64,000 nt of DNA from assembly GCA_947501625.1 (NCBI GenBank), contig CANMWN010000001.1, positions 507,319-571,318 of the forward strand, written 5' to 3'. The stretch is from an uncultured Flavobacteriaceae bacterium (GTDB taxonomy: Bacteria > Bacteroidota > Bacteroidia > Flavobacteriales > Flavobacteriaceae). This document shows positions 27,841-35,849 of the stretch, one piece after another. The position numbers and the translations under genes are program-made. How positions within the stretch are numbered: position 1 is the first letter of the stretch; every line of letters starts with the position of its first letter. The notes beneath the pieces are model-generated. The model searched no databases and had not been told where the DNA came from. It saw nothing but the letters and a program-made list of their open reading frames with translations.

Positions 27841-28863
27841 TTAATAGTTAGCATCTTCAGGATACTTTGCCATAAAAGATTCTGCATCTTTAACCATATT
27901 TTTACTTCCACAAAAAAGAGGTACACGTTGATGTAATTCTGTAGGTTGAATTTCCATAATACGTTTATATCCATCAGTTGCAACACCATTTGCCTGTTCG
28001 GCTAAGAATGCCATTGGATTACATTCATATAGTAATCGTAACTTACCTTTTGGTGCTTTTGAACTCGTTGGATACATATAGATTCCTCCTTTAATCATAT
28101 TTCTATGAAAATCGGAAACTAAAGAACCAATATATCTTGATGTGTAAGGTCTATCGCCTACTTCTTCTTGACAATATTTTAAATAATCTTTTACGCCTTG
28201 TGGAAAATGCACATAATTTCCTTCATTAATAGAATATATTTTACCGTCTTCAGGGAAACTCATATCAGGATGCGAAAGGTAAAATGTTCCAATTGCAGGA
28301 TTTAAAGTAAACCCATTTACTCCATGACCAGTTGTAAACACAATCATCGTAGAAGTACCATAAATAATATAGCCAGCAGCTACTTGTTTTGTTCCTTTTT
28401 GTAAAAAATCTTCTTGCTTTACTGGAGTTCCGATAGGAGTTACTCTTCGATAAATAGAAAAAATGGTTCCAACAGAAACATTTACATCAACATTTGAAGA
28501 ACCATCTAAGGGGTCAATCAAAACAACATATTTATTGTTATTACCTCCATTCTTACTTTTTATTTCTACATAATCATCTTCTTCTTCACTTGCCACTCCA
28601 CAAACTATTTGACGGTTCGTCATAGTCTGCATAAAAATATCATTGGCATACACATCCAATTTTTGTTGTGTTTCACCTTGAATGTTTGTATCTCCAGCAC
28701 TACCTAAAATATCTACTAATCCTGCTTTATTTACTTCATGATTTACTACTTTAGCTGCAAGTCGAAGTGAATTAATAAGTCTTGAAAGTTCTCCGGAGGA
28801 ATATTTAAAATGTTTTTGATGATCAATAATAAATTCTCCAAGGGTTGTGTTCTTTTTAGTCAT
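27841..28863 (-). CDS. fbp: Fructose-1,6-bisphosphatase, class 1
   Basis: 340 residues from ATG 28863; the frame is open to 29085, but that would overlap the divergent acetyltransferase gene by 160 bases and adds 74 residues unlike the family, so the inner start is used. Motifs: [18 protein letters not shown], the metal- and phosphate-binding [21 protein letters not shown], and [20 protein letters not shown]. It removes the 1-phosphate of fructose-1,6-bisphosphate in gluconeogenesis, Mg-dependent and cytoplasmic. No promoter with an exact -7 box was found in the 61-base divergent region. Confidence 0.97.
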   Translation of the reverse strand: MTKKNTTLGEFIIDHQKHFKYSSGELSRLINSLRLAAKVVNHEVNKAGLVDILGSAGDTNIQGETQQKLDVYANDIFMQTMTNRQIVCGVASEEEDDYVEIKSKNGGNNNKYVVLIDPLDGSSNVDVNVSVGTIFSIYRRVTPIGTPVKQEDFLQKGTKQVAAGYIIYGTSTMIVFTTGHGVNGFTLNPAIGTFYLSHPDMSFPEDGKIYSINEGNYVHFPQGVKDYLKYCQEEVGDRPYTSRYIGSLVSDFHRNMIKGGIYMYPTSSKAPKGKLRLLYECNPMAFLAEQANGVATDGYKRIMEIQPTELHQRVPLFCGSKNMVKDAESFMAKYPEDANY

Positions 28864-28924
28864 AACGATTTTAATCTTATGTTTACAAATATCGTATTTT
28901 TTTAAAACTAAATAGTTTAAAACA

Positions 28925-29407
28925 ATGAAATTCTCATTAAGAAAGGCAGTTAAATCAGATTGTAAAGCAATTTTAGAGTTGATAAATGAATTGGCAATTT
29001 TTGAAAAAGAACCCGAAGCAGTAATAGTAACGGTTGCAGATTTGGAAAGAGATGGGTTTGGTGAAAATCCATTATTCAAAGTCATTGTTGCAGAAACTGA
29101 AACCGAAATTGTAGGAATGGCTTTCTATTATTACAGGTATTCTACATGGAAAGGGAAAACAATACATTTAGAAGATTTGATAGTTAAGCAAAGTGCTCGC
29201 GGAAAAAATGTTGGTTCTGCACTCTATAAAGAATTGCTTCACAAGGCTTATGACCAAGATGTGAAACGCGTTGAATGGGTAGTGTTGGATTGGAATACTC
29301 CTGCACGTGATTTTTATATTAAATCTGGAGCAAAAATATTGGACGGATGGGAAACAGTTCAAATGGATGAAGAAGGTTTGAAGAGTTTTATAATCAATAA
29401 TTCATAA
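28925..29407 (+). CDS. GNAT family N-acetyltransferase
   Basis: 160 residues. The GNAT fold is complete: [29 protein letters not shown] at the N-terminus, [26 protein letters not shown] with the acetyl-CoA-binding QxxGxG-like RGKNVG, and [21 protein letters not shown]. This resembles the diamine / spermidine-type (SAT-like) acetyltransferases, but substrate assignment is uncertain. It ends one base before the aspartate kinase gene, so both are probably one transcript; the promoter faces fbp. Confidence 0.9.
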   Translation: MKFSLRKAVKSDCKAILELINELAIFEKEPEAVIVTVADLERDGFGENPLFKVIVAETETEIVGMAFYYYRYSTWKGKTIHLEDLIVKQSARGKNVGSALYKELLHKAYDQDVKRVEWVVLDWNTPARDFYIKSGAKILDGWETVQMDEEGLKSFIINNS

Positions 29408-29408
29408 G

Positions 29409-30656
29409 ATGAAAGTTTATAAATTTGGTGGTGCTTCAGTAAAAAATGCTGAAGGAGTTAAAAATCTTGCTAGAGTATTAAAACACGAAGGGTTTGATAA
29501 CAAACTTATTGTGATTTCTGCAATGGGAAAAATGACCAATGCATTTGAAGAAGTTATTAAATCATATTGTAATAAAGCAAGCGATTTAAATAATAAAATT
29601 GCTGAAATTCGAAATTTCCATTCTCAAATTATTGGCAATTTATTTGAAGAGAATAACCATTCTATTTATTTAGACATTGAACAATTATTTGCACAGTTAA
29701 CGGACTTTTTTATTCAAAATAAATCGACTGATTATAATTTCATTTATGACCAAGTGGTTAGTTTTGGAGAATTGATTTCAACGAAAATTGTAAGTTCATA
29801 TTTGAATACTATTGGAATTGAAAATGATTGGATTGATGTAAGAGAATTTATTAAAACAGATACAACTTATCGAGATGCCAAAGTAGATTGGAAGGCAACT
29901 GAAAAAGAAATTCAGTCAAAAATTAATACTTCAAGATTAACTATTACTCAAGGGTTTATTGCAAGTGACGGGACGAATACTACTACGCTAGGAAGAGAAG
30001 GTTCAGATTTCACAGCAGCTATTTTTGCTTATTGTTTAAATGCCCAAAGTGTCACTATATGGAAAGATGTTGAAGGTGTTTTAAATGCCGATCCAAGAGC
30101 GTTTAGCGATACACAATTACTAACTCAAATATCATATAGAGAAGCCATTGAAATGGCATTTTACGGTGCTTCAGTAATCCATCCAAAAACTCTAAAACCT
30201 CTCGAAAATAAATTAATTCCACTTCATGTACGGTCGTTTGATACAATTTCTAAAAAAGGAACAACTGTTCAAAAAGGTGAAGATTTGATTCCAAAAACAC
30301 CATGTTATATCTTAAAAAAGCATCAAATCTTAATTTCAATTTCTGCGCTAGATTTTTCTTTTATGGTGGAGCATAATATCAGAGATATTTTTAATTTTTT
30401 GCATGATTATAAACTAAAAGTAAACTTAATTCAAAATTCTGCGTTGAGTTTCTCTGTATGTATTGAAGATAAATTTAACAATTTTGAAAAGTTTTATCAA
30501 TCCATACAATCTAAATATAAAATTAGTTTCAATAAAAACTTAACGCTATATACAATTAGGCATTTTGATGAAAACTCAGTTTCAAAAATTGAAAACTCTA
30601 ATACTGTTTTGTTAAAACAAATTAGTCGTGAGACCTTACAAATTGTAGTAAGTTAG
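29409..30656 (+). CDS. lysC: Aspartate kinase (monofunctional)
   Basis: 415 residues, about the length of short monofunctional aspartokinases. N-terminal MKVYKFGGASVKNAEG phosphate/ATP motif, ITQGFIASDGTNTTTLGREGSDFTAAIFA substrate region and KDVEGVLNADPRAF are all present. It phosphorylates aspartate, the first step towards lysine, threonine and methionine. The C-terminal ACT region (about 300-415) is short and diverged, so feedback regulation may differ from the E. coli enzymes. Transcribed with the GNAT gene (1-base gap). The name lysC is by function only; isoform is not determined. Confidence 0.88.
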   Translation: MKVYKFGGASVKNAEGVKNLARVLKHEGFDNKLIVISAMGKMTNAFEEVIKSYCNKASDLNNKIAEIRNFHSQIIGNLFEENNHSIYLDIEQLFAQLTDFFIQNKSTDYNFIYDQVVSFGELISTKIVSSYLNTIGIENDWIDVREFIKTDTTYRDAKVDWKATEKEIQSKINTSRLTITQGFIASDGTNTTTLGREGSDFTAAIFAYCLNAQSVTIWKDVEGVLNADPRAFSDTQLLTQISYREAIEMAFYGASVIHPKTLKPLENKLIPLHVRSFDTISKKGTTVQKGEDLIPKTPCYILKKHQILISISALDFSFMVEHNIRDIFNFLHDYKLKVNLIQNSALSFSVCIEDKFNNFEKFYQSIQSKYKISFNKNLTLYTIRHFDENSVSKIENSNTVLLKQISRETLQIVVS

Positions 30657-30670
30657 AATTTGTATATTTG
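30643..30670 (+). promoter_or_regulatory. Promoter for the OlsF-like acyltransferase gene
   Basis: TTG at 30643-30645, 17-base spacer and TATATTTG at 30663-30670 fit a Bacteroidota -33/-7 promoter, inside and just after the end of lysC, 20 bases before the start codon. Confidence 0.6.
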
Positions 30671-30689
30671 CTTTCGTTAAACTTTAAAA

Positions 30690-32519
30690 ATGGGATTAGT
30701 AACTGCAAAAGAAGTAGCAAATGTCATAAATCTTGATAAGTATGGATTTATGGGTACTTTTTTTGGTTGGATACTAATGAAAATTCTAAGAATTTCTACA
30801 CTAAATAAAATTTACAACAAGCACAAACACCTATCTGAATTAGAATTTTTTGATGCGTTGTTAGATGATTTACAAATTCAATTTGAAATACCTGAAGAAG
30901 ACTTAAATAGAATACCAAAAGATGGGGCGTTTATTACTATTTCTAATCATCCTTTGGGCGGAATAGATGGTATACTCTTATTAAAATTATTGGTAAAAAA
31001 ACGTCCTGATTATCGTATCATAGCGAACTTTTTGTTGCACAGGATTGAGCCAATGAAACCTTATATAATGCCTGTTAATCCTTTTGAAGATCGAAAAGAT
31101 GCCAAATCAAGTGTAGCAGGAGTTAAAGAAGCTTTAATGCATTTACGTTCCGAAAAACCTCTAGGAATATTTCCAGCAGGAGAAGTTTCTACTTATAGAG
31201 ATGGAAAATTGGTGATTGATAGACCTTGGGAAGAAGGAGCAATTAAATTGATTAAAAAAGCAAATGTACCTATCATTCCTATATATTTTCATGCTAAAAA
31301 CAGTCGTTTGTTTTATGTGTTATCCAAAATAAGTGATACGTTCAGAACTGCAAAATTACCTTCGGAATTGTTATCTCAAAAACAACGAATTATTAAAGTA
31401 AGAGTTGGAAAACCTATCACAGTAAAGAATCAAAACGAATATGAAAATATAGATGAGTTTCATGAGTTCATTCGTAAGAAAACTTATATGCTTGCCAACC
31501 CATTCCAAAAAGATTCCAAATCTATTAAAGATGCTGCAACATCGGCATTAAAAGTTCCTAAAGAACCTAAAGAGATTGTTTCTCAACGCAATGTCGAAAA
31601 AATGATAAAAGAAGTAGAGCAATTAAGGAAAGGTGGAGATAGAATGATGGAAAGTAAAAGTTATGAAGTGTTTTTTGCAAGCGCCAAAAAAATTCCAAAC
31701 ATATTACATGAAATTGGTCGTTTAAGAGAAATCACTTTTAGAGAAGTTGGTGAAGGAACCAACCAATCAATAGATTTAGATGTCTTTGATAAACATTACC
31801 ATCATTTATTTTTATGGGATGCAGCAAACAATAAAATGGTTGGTGCATACAGAATGGGGCTTGGAGTTGATATCTATAAAAAGTATGGAATGGATGGTTT
31901 TTATGTGCAAACTCTTTTTCGATTTGAGCCAGAAATGTACTCAATGATGAGTAAAACTATTGATATTGGAAGAGCATTTATTGTTAAAGAATATCAACAG
32001 AAACCAATGCCATTATTCTTCTTATGGAAAGGTATTGTACACGTTACACTTCGTCATCCTGAACATGAGTATTTAACTGGTGGTGTAAGTATTTCGAATC
32101 AGTTTTCAAATTTCTCTAAATCATTGATGATTGAATTTATGAAATCTCATTACTACGATCCATATATTGCTCAGTATATTCATCCTAAAAAAGAATATAA
32201 AGTTAAACTTAAAGATGCGGATAGAGAATTTGTTTTTGATGCTACCAAAGCAGATTTGAATAAATTTGACAAAGTAATTGACGAATTAGAACCAGGAAAT
32301 TTAAGAATGCCTGTTTTGATTAAAAAATATATCAAGCAAAATGCAAAATTGGTTGCATTTAATGTAGATCCAAAATTTAATAATGCAATTGACGGTCTTA
32401 TCTTTATGAAAATTGCTGACCTTCCTGAAAGTACTGTAAAACCAGTTATGGAAGAATTCCAGGCAGAATTGGAAAAAAAGGCAGAAGAAGCAGCAAAAGC
32501 CACCTCTTCTCCCAATTAA
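30690..32519 (+). CDS. Fused lysophospholipid acyltransferase / GNAT acyltransferase (OlsF-like)
   Basis: 609 residues in two domains. N-terminal half (about 50-285) is a PlsC-type acyltransferase with NHPLGGID (HxxxxD) and FPAGEVSTYRDG. C-terminal half (about 310-575) resembles hemolysin/OlsB acyl-ACP N-acyltransferases (LREITFREVGEGT, HHLFLWDAANNKMVGAYRMG, DIGRAFIVKEYQ). The combination matches OlsF, a bifunctional ornithine-lipid synthase known from Serratia and, as I recall, Flavobacterium johnsoniae: one half N-acylates ornithine, the other adds the second chain. It acts at the inner membrane from the cytoplasmic side. Ornithine as substrate is inferred by family; glycine or serine lipids are alternatives. 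No partner genes are adjacent. Confidence 0.82.
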   Translation: MGLVTAKEVANVINLDKYGFMGTFFGWILMKILRISTLNKIYNKHKHLSELEFFDALLDDLQIQFEIPEEDLNRIPKDGAFITISNHPLGGIDGILLLKLLVKKRPDYRIIANFLLHRIEPMKPYIMPVNPFEDRKDAKSSVAGVKEALMHLRSEKPLGIFPAGEVSTYRDGKLVIDRPWEEGAIKLIKKANVPIIPIYFHAKNSRLFYVLSKISDTFRTAKLPSELLSQKQRIIKVRVGKPITVKNQNEYENIDEFHEFIRKKTYMLANPFQKDSKSIKDAATSALKVPKEPKEIVSQRNVEKMIKEVEQLRKGGDRMMESKSYEVFFASAKKIPNILHEIGRLREITFREVGEGTNQSIDLDVFDKHYHHLFLWDAANNKMVGAYRMGLGVDIYKKYGMDGFYVQTLFRFEPEMYSMMSKTIDIGRAFIVKEYQQKPMPLFFLWKGIVHVTLRHPEHEYLTGGVSISNQFSNFSKSLMIEFMKSHYYDPYIAQYIHPKKEYKVKLKDADREFVFDATKADLNKFDKVIDELEPGNLRMPVLIKKYIKQNAKLVAFNVDPKFNNAIDGLIFMKIADLPESTVKPVMEEFQAELEKKAEEAAKATSSPN

Positions 32520-32522
32520 ATG

Positions 32523-32990
32523 TTAGCAACAATTCGATAAAGATGCTAAACTAGTCTTCACTTTTTCTTTAGGGTTTATAGCTTTACATTGCGTTTTATC
32601 TGTATGCAATTTCACTATAATATTATCACTAAATTCTTCTATTGAATGTACAACTAAATTTGCTGTATGAAAAGATTTATTACCGTATTCAATCTTAATT
32701 TCGGTGTCAAGAAGTAAAGGTTTGATTGAATTTACTCGATCAAATATTTCGATTGCTTTATTAGATTTCATGTAGGTTCTTTTACCTATTTCTTTGGGGC
32801 TTTCCCATAATTGCACAATTGTTTCTTCCCAATTATTCTCTTTTCCTCCACAATCTACGGAATTGATAGTTACATTCTTAACTTCTGTAATGTGATAATT
32901 TGCTCCAACTAATAAATTAGAAGCATATTCAAAAATTAATTCTTTAGTAGAATTTGATTTTAACTTGTTTAAAAATTCTTTTGTTTTCAT
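32523..32990 (-). CDS. DUF6428 family protein
   Basis: 155 residues, no signal peptide. Cysteines sit in SVDCGGKE, TQCKAIN and a C-terminal NCC, the last a plausible metal- or arsenic-binding pair. The sequence fits DUF6428, a small family usually beside ArsR-type regulators and arsenic-resistance genes. Its start is just after a palindromic operator (33005-33020). No function is established; soft-metal binding is inferred from the cysteines and neighbour. The arsenate reductase and efflux genes normally found near it are not in this window. Confidence 0.78.
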   Translation of the reverse strand: MKTKEFLNKLKSNSTKELIFEYASNLLVGANYHITEVKNVTINSVDCGGKENNWEETIVQLWESPKEIGKRTYMKSNKAIEIFDRVNSIKPLLLDTEIKIEYGNKSFHTANLVVHSIEEFSDNIIVKLHTDKTQCKAINPKEKVKTSLASLSNCC

Positions 32991-33004
32991 TTTCTATTAT
33001 TTAT

Positions 33005-33020
33005 ATCGCAATATTACGAT
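33005..33020. promoter_or_regulatory. Palindromic ArsR operator candidate, copy 1
   Basis: ATCGCAATATTACGAT is a near-perfect 16-base palindrome in the gap before the DUF6428 start; the second copy (33376-33391) precedes arsR and differs at one base. Confidence 0.7.
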
Positions 33021-33038
33021 GTGTTAATTTAAATTTTT

Positions 33039-33362
33039 TTAGCAACAATTTATTCTTGTTTGATTAAAAAATGAGTTCAACAATTGCTGTAACTGTTCCC
33101 ACTTTTTTACATTAATACAATAACAAATACTTTTGCCTTCTACTTCTCCATCCAATAAACCAATACTTTTAAGTTCTTTAAGATGTTGAGAAATTGTTGC
33201 TTGAGCAAGACCTATTTCGTTAACTAAATCATTACAAATACAAGCGTTTTGTTTACTTATATATTGCAAAATAGCAACTCTAGCTGGATGCCCTAAAACT
33301 TTAAAAACTTTAGACAACTCATTTTGCTCTTGAGTAAATATTTGATTTTTGGTAACTCCCAT
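33039..33362 (-). CDS. ArsR/SmtB family metalloregulator
   Basis: 107 residues with the winged-helix core LSKVFKVLGHPARVAILQYISKQNACICNDLVNEIGLAQATISQHLKELKSIGLLDGEVEGKSICYCINVKKW. The NACICNDLV segment carries a Cys-x-Cys motif like the ELCVCDL arsenic site of ArsR, and the chain ends in NCC, an additional thiol pair. It represses its own operon and is released by arsenite or another thiophilic metal (family knowledge). An operator lies 14 bases before its start and another before the downstream DUF6428 gene, so both are likely co-regulated. Confidence 0.93.
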   Translation of the reverse strand: MGVTKNQIFTQEQNELSKVFKVLGHPARVAILQYISKQNACICNDLVNEIGLAQATISQHLKELKSIGLLDGEVEGKSICYCINVKKWEQLQQLLNSFFNQTRINCC

Positions 33363-33375
33363 TTGTTATTTATAT

Positions 33376-33391
33376 ATTGCAATATTACGAT
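33376..33391. promoter_or_regulatory. Palindromic ArsR operator candidate, copy 2
   Basis: ATTGCAATATTACGAT, same centre AATATT as copy 1, 14 bases upstream of arsR. On the minus strand it contains TAATATTGC, close to a -7 box, so binding would block the promoter. Confidence 0.7.
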
Positions 33392-33407
33392 AATAATTTA
33401 AATAAAA

Positions 33408-33434
33408 AAACTCATTCTAAAAAAAAATGAGTTT
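33408..33434 (-). terminator. Terminator for the VOC/DUF1801 unit
   Basis: AAACTCATT pairs with AATGAGTTT around a 9-base A-rich loop; the minus strand continues with T-run. Confidence 0.8.
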
Positions 33435-33446
33435 CTAAGTAATATT

Positions 33447-33833
33447 TTATTCAAAAGCACTATCAATAGGTTCCCATAATTCGATTTTATTACCGTCATT
33501 ATCAAGGATCCAACCAAATTTACCATAATCATATTCTTGCATTTCACCTACAATAGTTACGCCTTCTTCTTTTAAAATTTTTAATAGTTCAACTAAATTT
33601 TCAACACGATAATTGAACATAAAATCTTTTTTTGAAGGGCCAAAATAATCAGTATTATCGGTAAAAGGGCTCCATTGAGTAGAGCATTTGTTACCGTTTT
33701 CATCTTTCCACCAAAAAGTGCATCCCCAATTATCGGTATTAAAACCTAAATGCTTTTTATACCAATCTTTAGTTTCATTTGGATCAGTAGTTTTAAAAAA
33801 CAAACCACCAATTCCTGTAACTCTATTTTTCAT
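33447..33833 (-). CDS. VOC superfamily (glyoxalase-like) protein
   Basis: 128 residues, one VOC fold: two beta-alpha-beta modules, KNRVTGIGGLFFKTTDPNETKDWYKKHLGFNTDNWG and later MFNYRVENLVELLKILKEEGVTIVGEMQEYDYGKFGWILDNDGNKIELWEP. Glu near the end (IELWEP) is a usual metal ligand of the group. It could be a glyoxalase, dioxygenase or resistance protein; no substrate can be read. Follows the DUF1801 gene by 1 base, so these are one message. Cytoplasmic. Confidence 0.88.
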   Translation of the reverse strand: MKNRVTGIGGLFFKTTDPNETKDWYKKHLGFNTDNWGCTFWWKDENGNKCSTQWSPFTDNTDYFGPSKKDFMFNYRVENLVELLKILKEEGVTIVGEMQEYDYGKFGWILDNDGNKIELWEPIDSAFE

Positions 33834-33834
33834 T

Positions 33835-34293
33835 TTATTTCTTTTTTACAGCCGATTCATAAATTTCTATCCACTCATCAACTGTCATTTTTGTACATAA
33901 TTCCGCAATTAAATCATAAGGGATTTCTTCAATTTTCTTAAATCGAATACAACTTTTTCCCATATCCAATTTTCTTTTTGAATGCTTTGGATATTCATTC
34001 ACAAACCAATCATACAATTCCTTTTTTGCATAAATACCACTATGATATAAATTGATAGAGTTCTTCTGAGAAGCTACATTCATAAATGGTAAAGGGTCTT
34101 TTGGATTACAATGATAACCATCAGGATACTTAGAGTGCGGTACATAATAACCCAACATTTTATAATTGATACCCTCTTCAAAACCTTTTGGCAAATTGTC
34201 CTTGATTGTTACTCTTAGTTTTTCTACTATTGCTTTTCTTTCTTCAGGAATTTGAGCAATGTATTCTTCTGGTGTAGCTGCTTCGTACGTCAT
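33835..34293 (-). CDS. DUF1801 (YdhG/YjbR-like) protein
   Basis: 152 residues. The DUF1801 pattern is visible: TPEEYIAQIPEERKAIVEKLRVTIKDNLPKGFEEGINYKMLGYYVP and later KLDMGKSCIRFKKIEEIPYDLIAELCTKMTVDEWIEIYE. This fold (CyaY/YjbR-like) is of unknown function, possibly binding a small ligand or iron. It lies between the DUF4199 membrane protein gene (10-base gap) and the VOC gene (1-base gap), in a small operon whose members have no proved common pathway. Confidence 0.88.
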   Translation of the reverse strand: MTYEAATPEEYIAQIPEERKAIVEKLRVTIKDNLPKGFEEGINYKMLGYYVPHSKYPDGYHCNPKDPLPFMNVASQKNSINLYHSGIYAKKELYDWFVNEYPKHSKRKLDMGKSCIRFKKIEEIPYDLIAELCTKMTVDEWIEIYESAVKKK

Positions 34294-34303
34294 AATATAA
34301 ATT

Positions 34304-34810
34304 TTATTTTCGTTGTAAAATTAATGCTGAAATTAATGAAATAATTATACCTGTTGCAAATATCAATGCAAACATAAATACTCCAGCAAAAGTTGGATTA
34401 TCAAACATTTTCATTTCCTCCAACAACTTTGTTTTTTGAATCGCAAATTCTTCAGCAGATAATGTTTCTTTCATATTTTCTAAAGTATATTGAATATATT
34501 CAGAAGAAAAGTCAGGGTTAATGATTGTAACATAAAAAATATCTAAAAGTCCTATTGCTAAACCTGCAATTGCTGATATTCCTAATCCAATAAGTAATGC
34601 TTTACCAAATGTCACAACTCCATTATTAAGTTGATCCCTAAAATGTTTAATTCCAAAGAAAACAAAAGATAAAGATGTAAGAATAGAAACCCATCCCAAT
34701 ATTTCTCTTGTTCCCATATCAATATCCTTAAAAAGATAATGACTTATCATAAAAATAATTCCGCCAGCAAGGGCACTGTATCCTCCGAATTTTAAAATCG
34801 AGTTTTTCAT
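34304..34810 (-). CDS. DUF4199 membrane protein
   Basis: 168 residues with four membrane helices (about 7-25, 36-56, 71-91, 143-165) and a soluble segment between the third and fourth (about 95-135, EYIQYTLENMKETLSAEEFAIQKTKLLEEMKMF). This is the DUF4199 pattern, common in flavobacteria. Function unknown; inner membrane by prediction. First gene of the DUF4199 - DUF1801 - VOC operon, preceded by a -7 box at 34837-34844. Confidence 0.88.
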   Translation of the reverse strand: MKNSILKFGGYSALAGGIIFMISHYLFKDIDMGTREILGWVSILTSLSFVFFGIKHFRDQLNNGVVTFGKALLIGLGISAIAGLAIGLLDIFYVTIINPDFSSEYIQYTLENMKETLSAEEFAIQKTKLLEEMKMFDNPTFAGVFMFALIFATGIIISLISALILQRK

Positions 34811-34836
34811 AATGTATAAATTTAAAAAGTTTTAAG

Positions 34837-34844
34837 CAAAACTA
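34837..34844 (-). promoter_or_regulatory. -7 box for the DUF4199 operon
   Basis: Minus strand reads TAGTTTTG (TAnnTTTG), 27 bases before the start. Confidence 0.55.
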
Positions 34845-34868
34845 GAGTAGAAAGGAAAATTATTATTC

Positions 34869-34902
34869 ATACTAAAGTACCAATTCTATAGTACTTAAGT
34901 AT
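34869..34902. promoter_or_regulatory. 12-bp inverted repeat in a divergent promoter region, operator candidate
   Basis: ATACTAAAGTAC (34869-34880) and GTACTTAAGTAT (34891-34902) pair except at one position, around a 10-base loop. It sits between the divergent DUF4199 and histidine-phosphatase genes, upstream of both -7 regions. Confidence 0.5.
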
Positions 34903-34917
34903 AATTTCTTTAATTTT

Positions 34918-35442
34918 ATGAAAGATTACTTAAACAAAATGAAACCAAAATTATTATTATTTCTATCAATTTTATTATTTACAACCAATTGTAGTATTCA
35001 AAAAAATGAAAATTCAACAACCTATTATTTAATTAGACATGCTGAAAAAGAAAATGATGGTACTAGAAATCCACATTTATCAAAAAAAGGATTAGAGAGA
35101 GTTGAAAAATTAACCGCTTTTTTTGCTGATAAAAAACTTGATATTATATATTCTACAGATTACTGGAGAACAAAAGAAACTGCTATGCCTATTGCTCAAA
35201 ATAATTCACTTTCAGTTGAGTTATATAATCCTAGTTCTTTAAATATTGATTTACTACTTGAAAAACATAAAAATAAAACTATCCTAGTTGTTGGGCATAG
35301 TAATACAACTCCTATTCTTGTTAATCAAATTCTGAAAAAAAACAAATATCAAAAGATAAATGAAGATGTTTATAATAATATCTATATAGTTAAAATTGAT
35401 AGTGAAGGCAATAAAACAGATAAAATCATTCAAATAGACTAG
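34918..35442 (+). CDS. Histidine phosphatase family lipoprotein
   Basis: 174 residues. Lipobox with Cys25 (FTTNCSIQKN) if started here; an inner ATG at 34939 would give a shorter, equally good signal with Cys18-19. YYLIRHAEKEND with Arg40-His41 is the phosphate-pocket RHG-type motif, then IIYSTDYWRTKETAMPIAQ and VVGHSNTTPILV with the second His. It is probably a periplasmic or surface phosphatase of the phosphoglycerate-mutase fold, not a glycolytic enzyme because of the export signal. It is transcribed away from DUF4199 and overlaps the end of the convergent LuxR gene by 4 bases. Confidence 0.88.
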   Translation: MKDYLNKMKPKLLLFLSILLFTTNCSIQKNENSTTYYLIRHAEKENDGTRNPHLSKKGLERVEKLTAFFADKKLDIIYSTDYWRTKETAMPIAQNNSLSVELYNPSSLNIDLLLEKHKNKTILVVGHSNTTPILVNQILKKNKYQKINEDVYNNIYIVKIDSEGNKTDKIIQID

Positions 35443-35849
35443 AGAATATTTAATTCTTGAGCAATTTGAATAGCTTGTGTTCGACGTTTAGCATTTAATT
35501 TCACCAACAAATTAGAAACATGGGTTTTGATAGTGCTTTCGGAAACAAATAGTTGCTCTGCTATTTCTTTATTTGATAGTCCTTCTGAAATTTTTTGTAA
35601 TACTTCATACTCTCTACTACTTATTTCTAATTCTTTTATCTTCTTTTTATCTATTTCTGAAGTCATATTTGTGAGTTTTCTTAGACTTCCTTTATTAAGA
35701 TATATACCAAGAACAAGAAAGACGATTGCAACAATAGTAGTTACAATCTCAACAGAAACTTTTCCGAAAAAAACAGAGTATTTACTTACTTGAAACAATA
35801 GTAACAAGGCAACAACTAATAATGAAAAAGTAAGAATCGTTTTTTTCAT
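35439..35849 (-). CDS. Membrane-anchored LuxR-type transcriptional regulator
   Basis: 136 residues: two membrane helices (about 4-22 and 32-51), a short linker and a C-terminal LuxR HTH (about 71-136, ISSREYEVLQKISEGLSNKEIAEQLFVSESTIKTHVSNLLVKLNAKRRTQAIQIAQ). No receiver or sensory domain is present, so it is a one-component membrane regulator whose signal, if any, acts through the membrane part. Its ATG overlaps the stop codon of the 2-hydroxyacid dehydrogenase gene (TAATG), a sign of coupled translation. The target genes are unknown; the inverted repeat near 34.9 kb is a candidate site by proximity. Confidence 0.85.
   Translation of the reverse strand: MKKTILTFSLLVVALLLLFQVSKYSVFFGKVSVEIVTTIVAIVFLVLGIYLNKGSLRKLTNMTSEIDKKKIKELEISSREYEVLQKISEGLSNKEIAEQLFVSESTIKTHVSNLLVKLNAKRRTQAIQIAQELNIL

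Noticed and set aside
28864..29085. Upstream extension of the fructose-bisphosphatase frame
   Set aside because: It overlaps the divergent GNAT gene by about 160 bases and does not resemble the family N-terminus.
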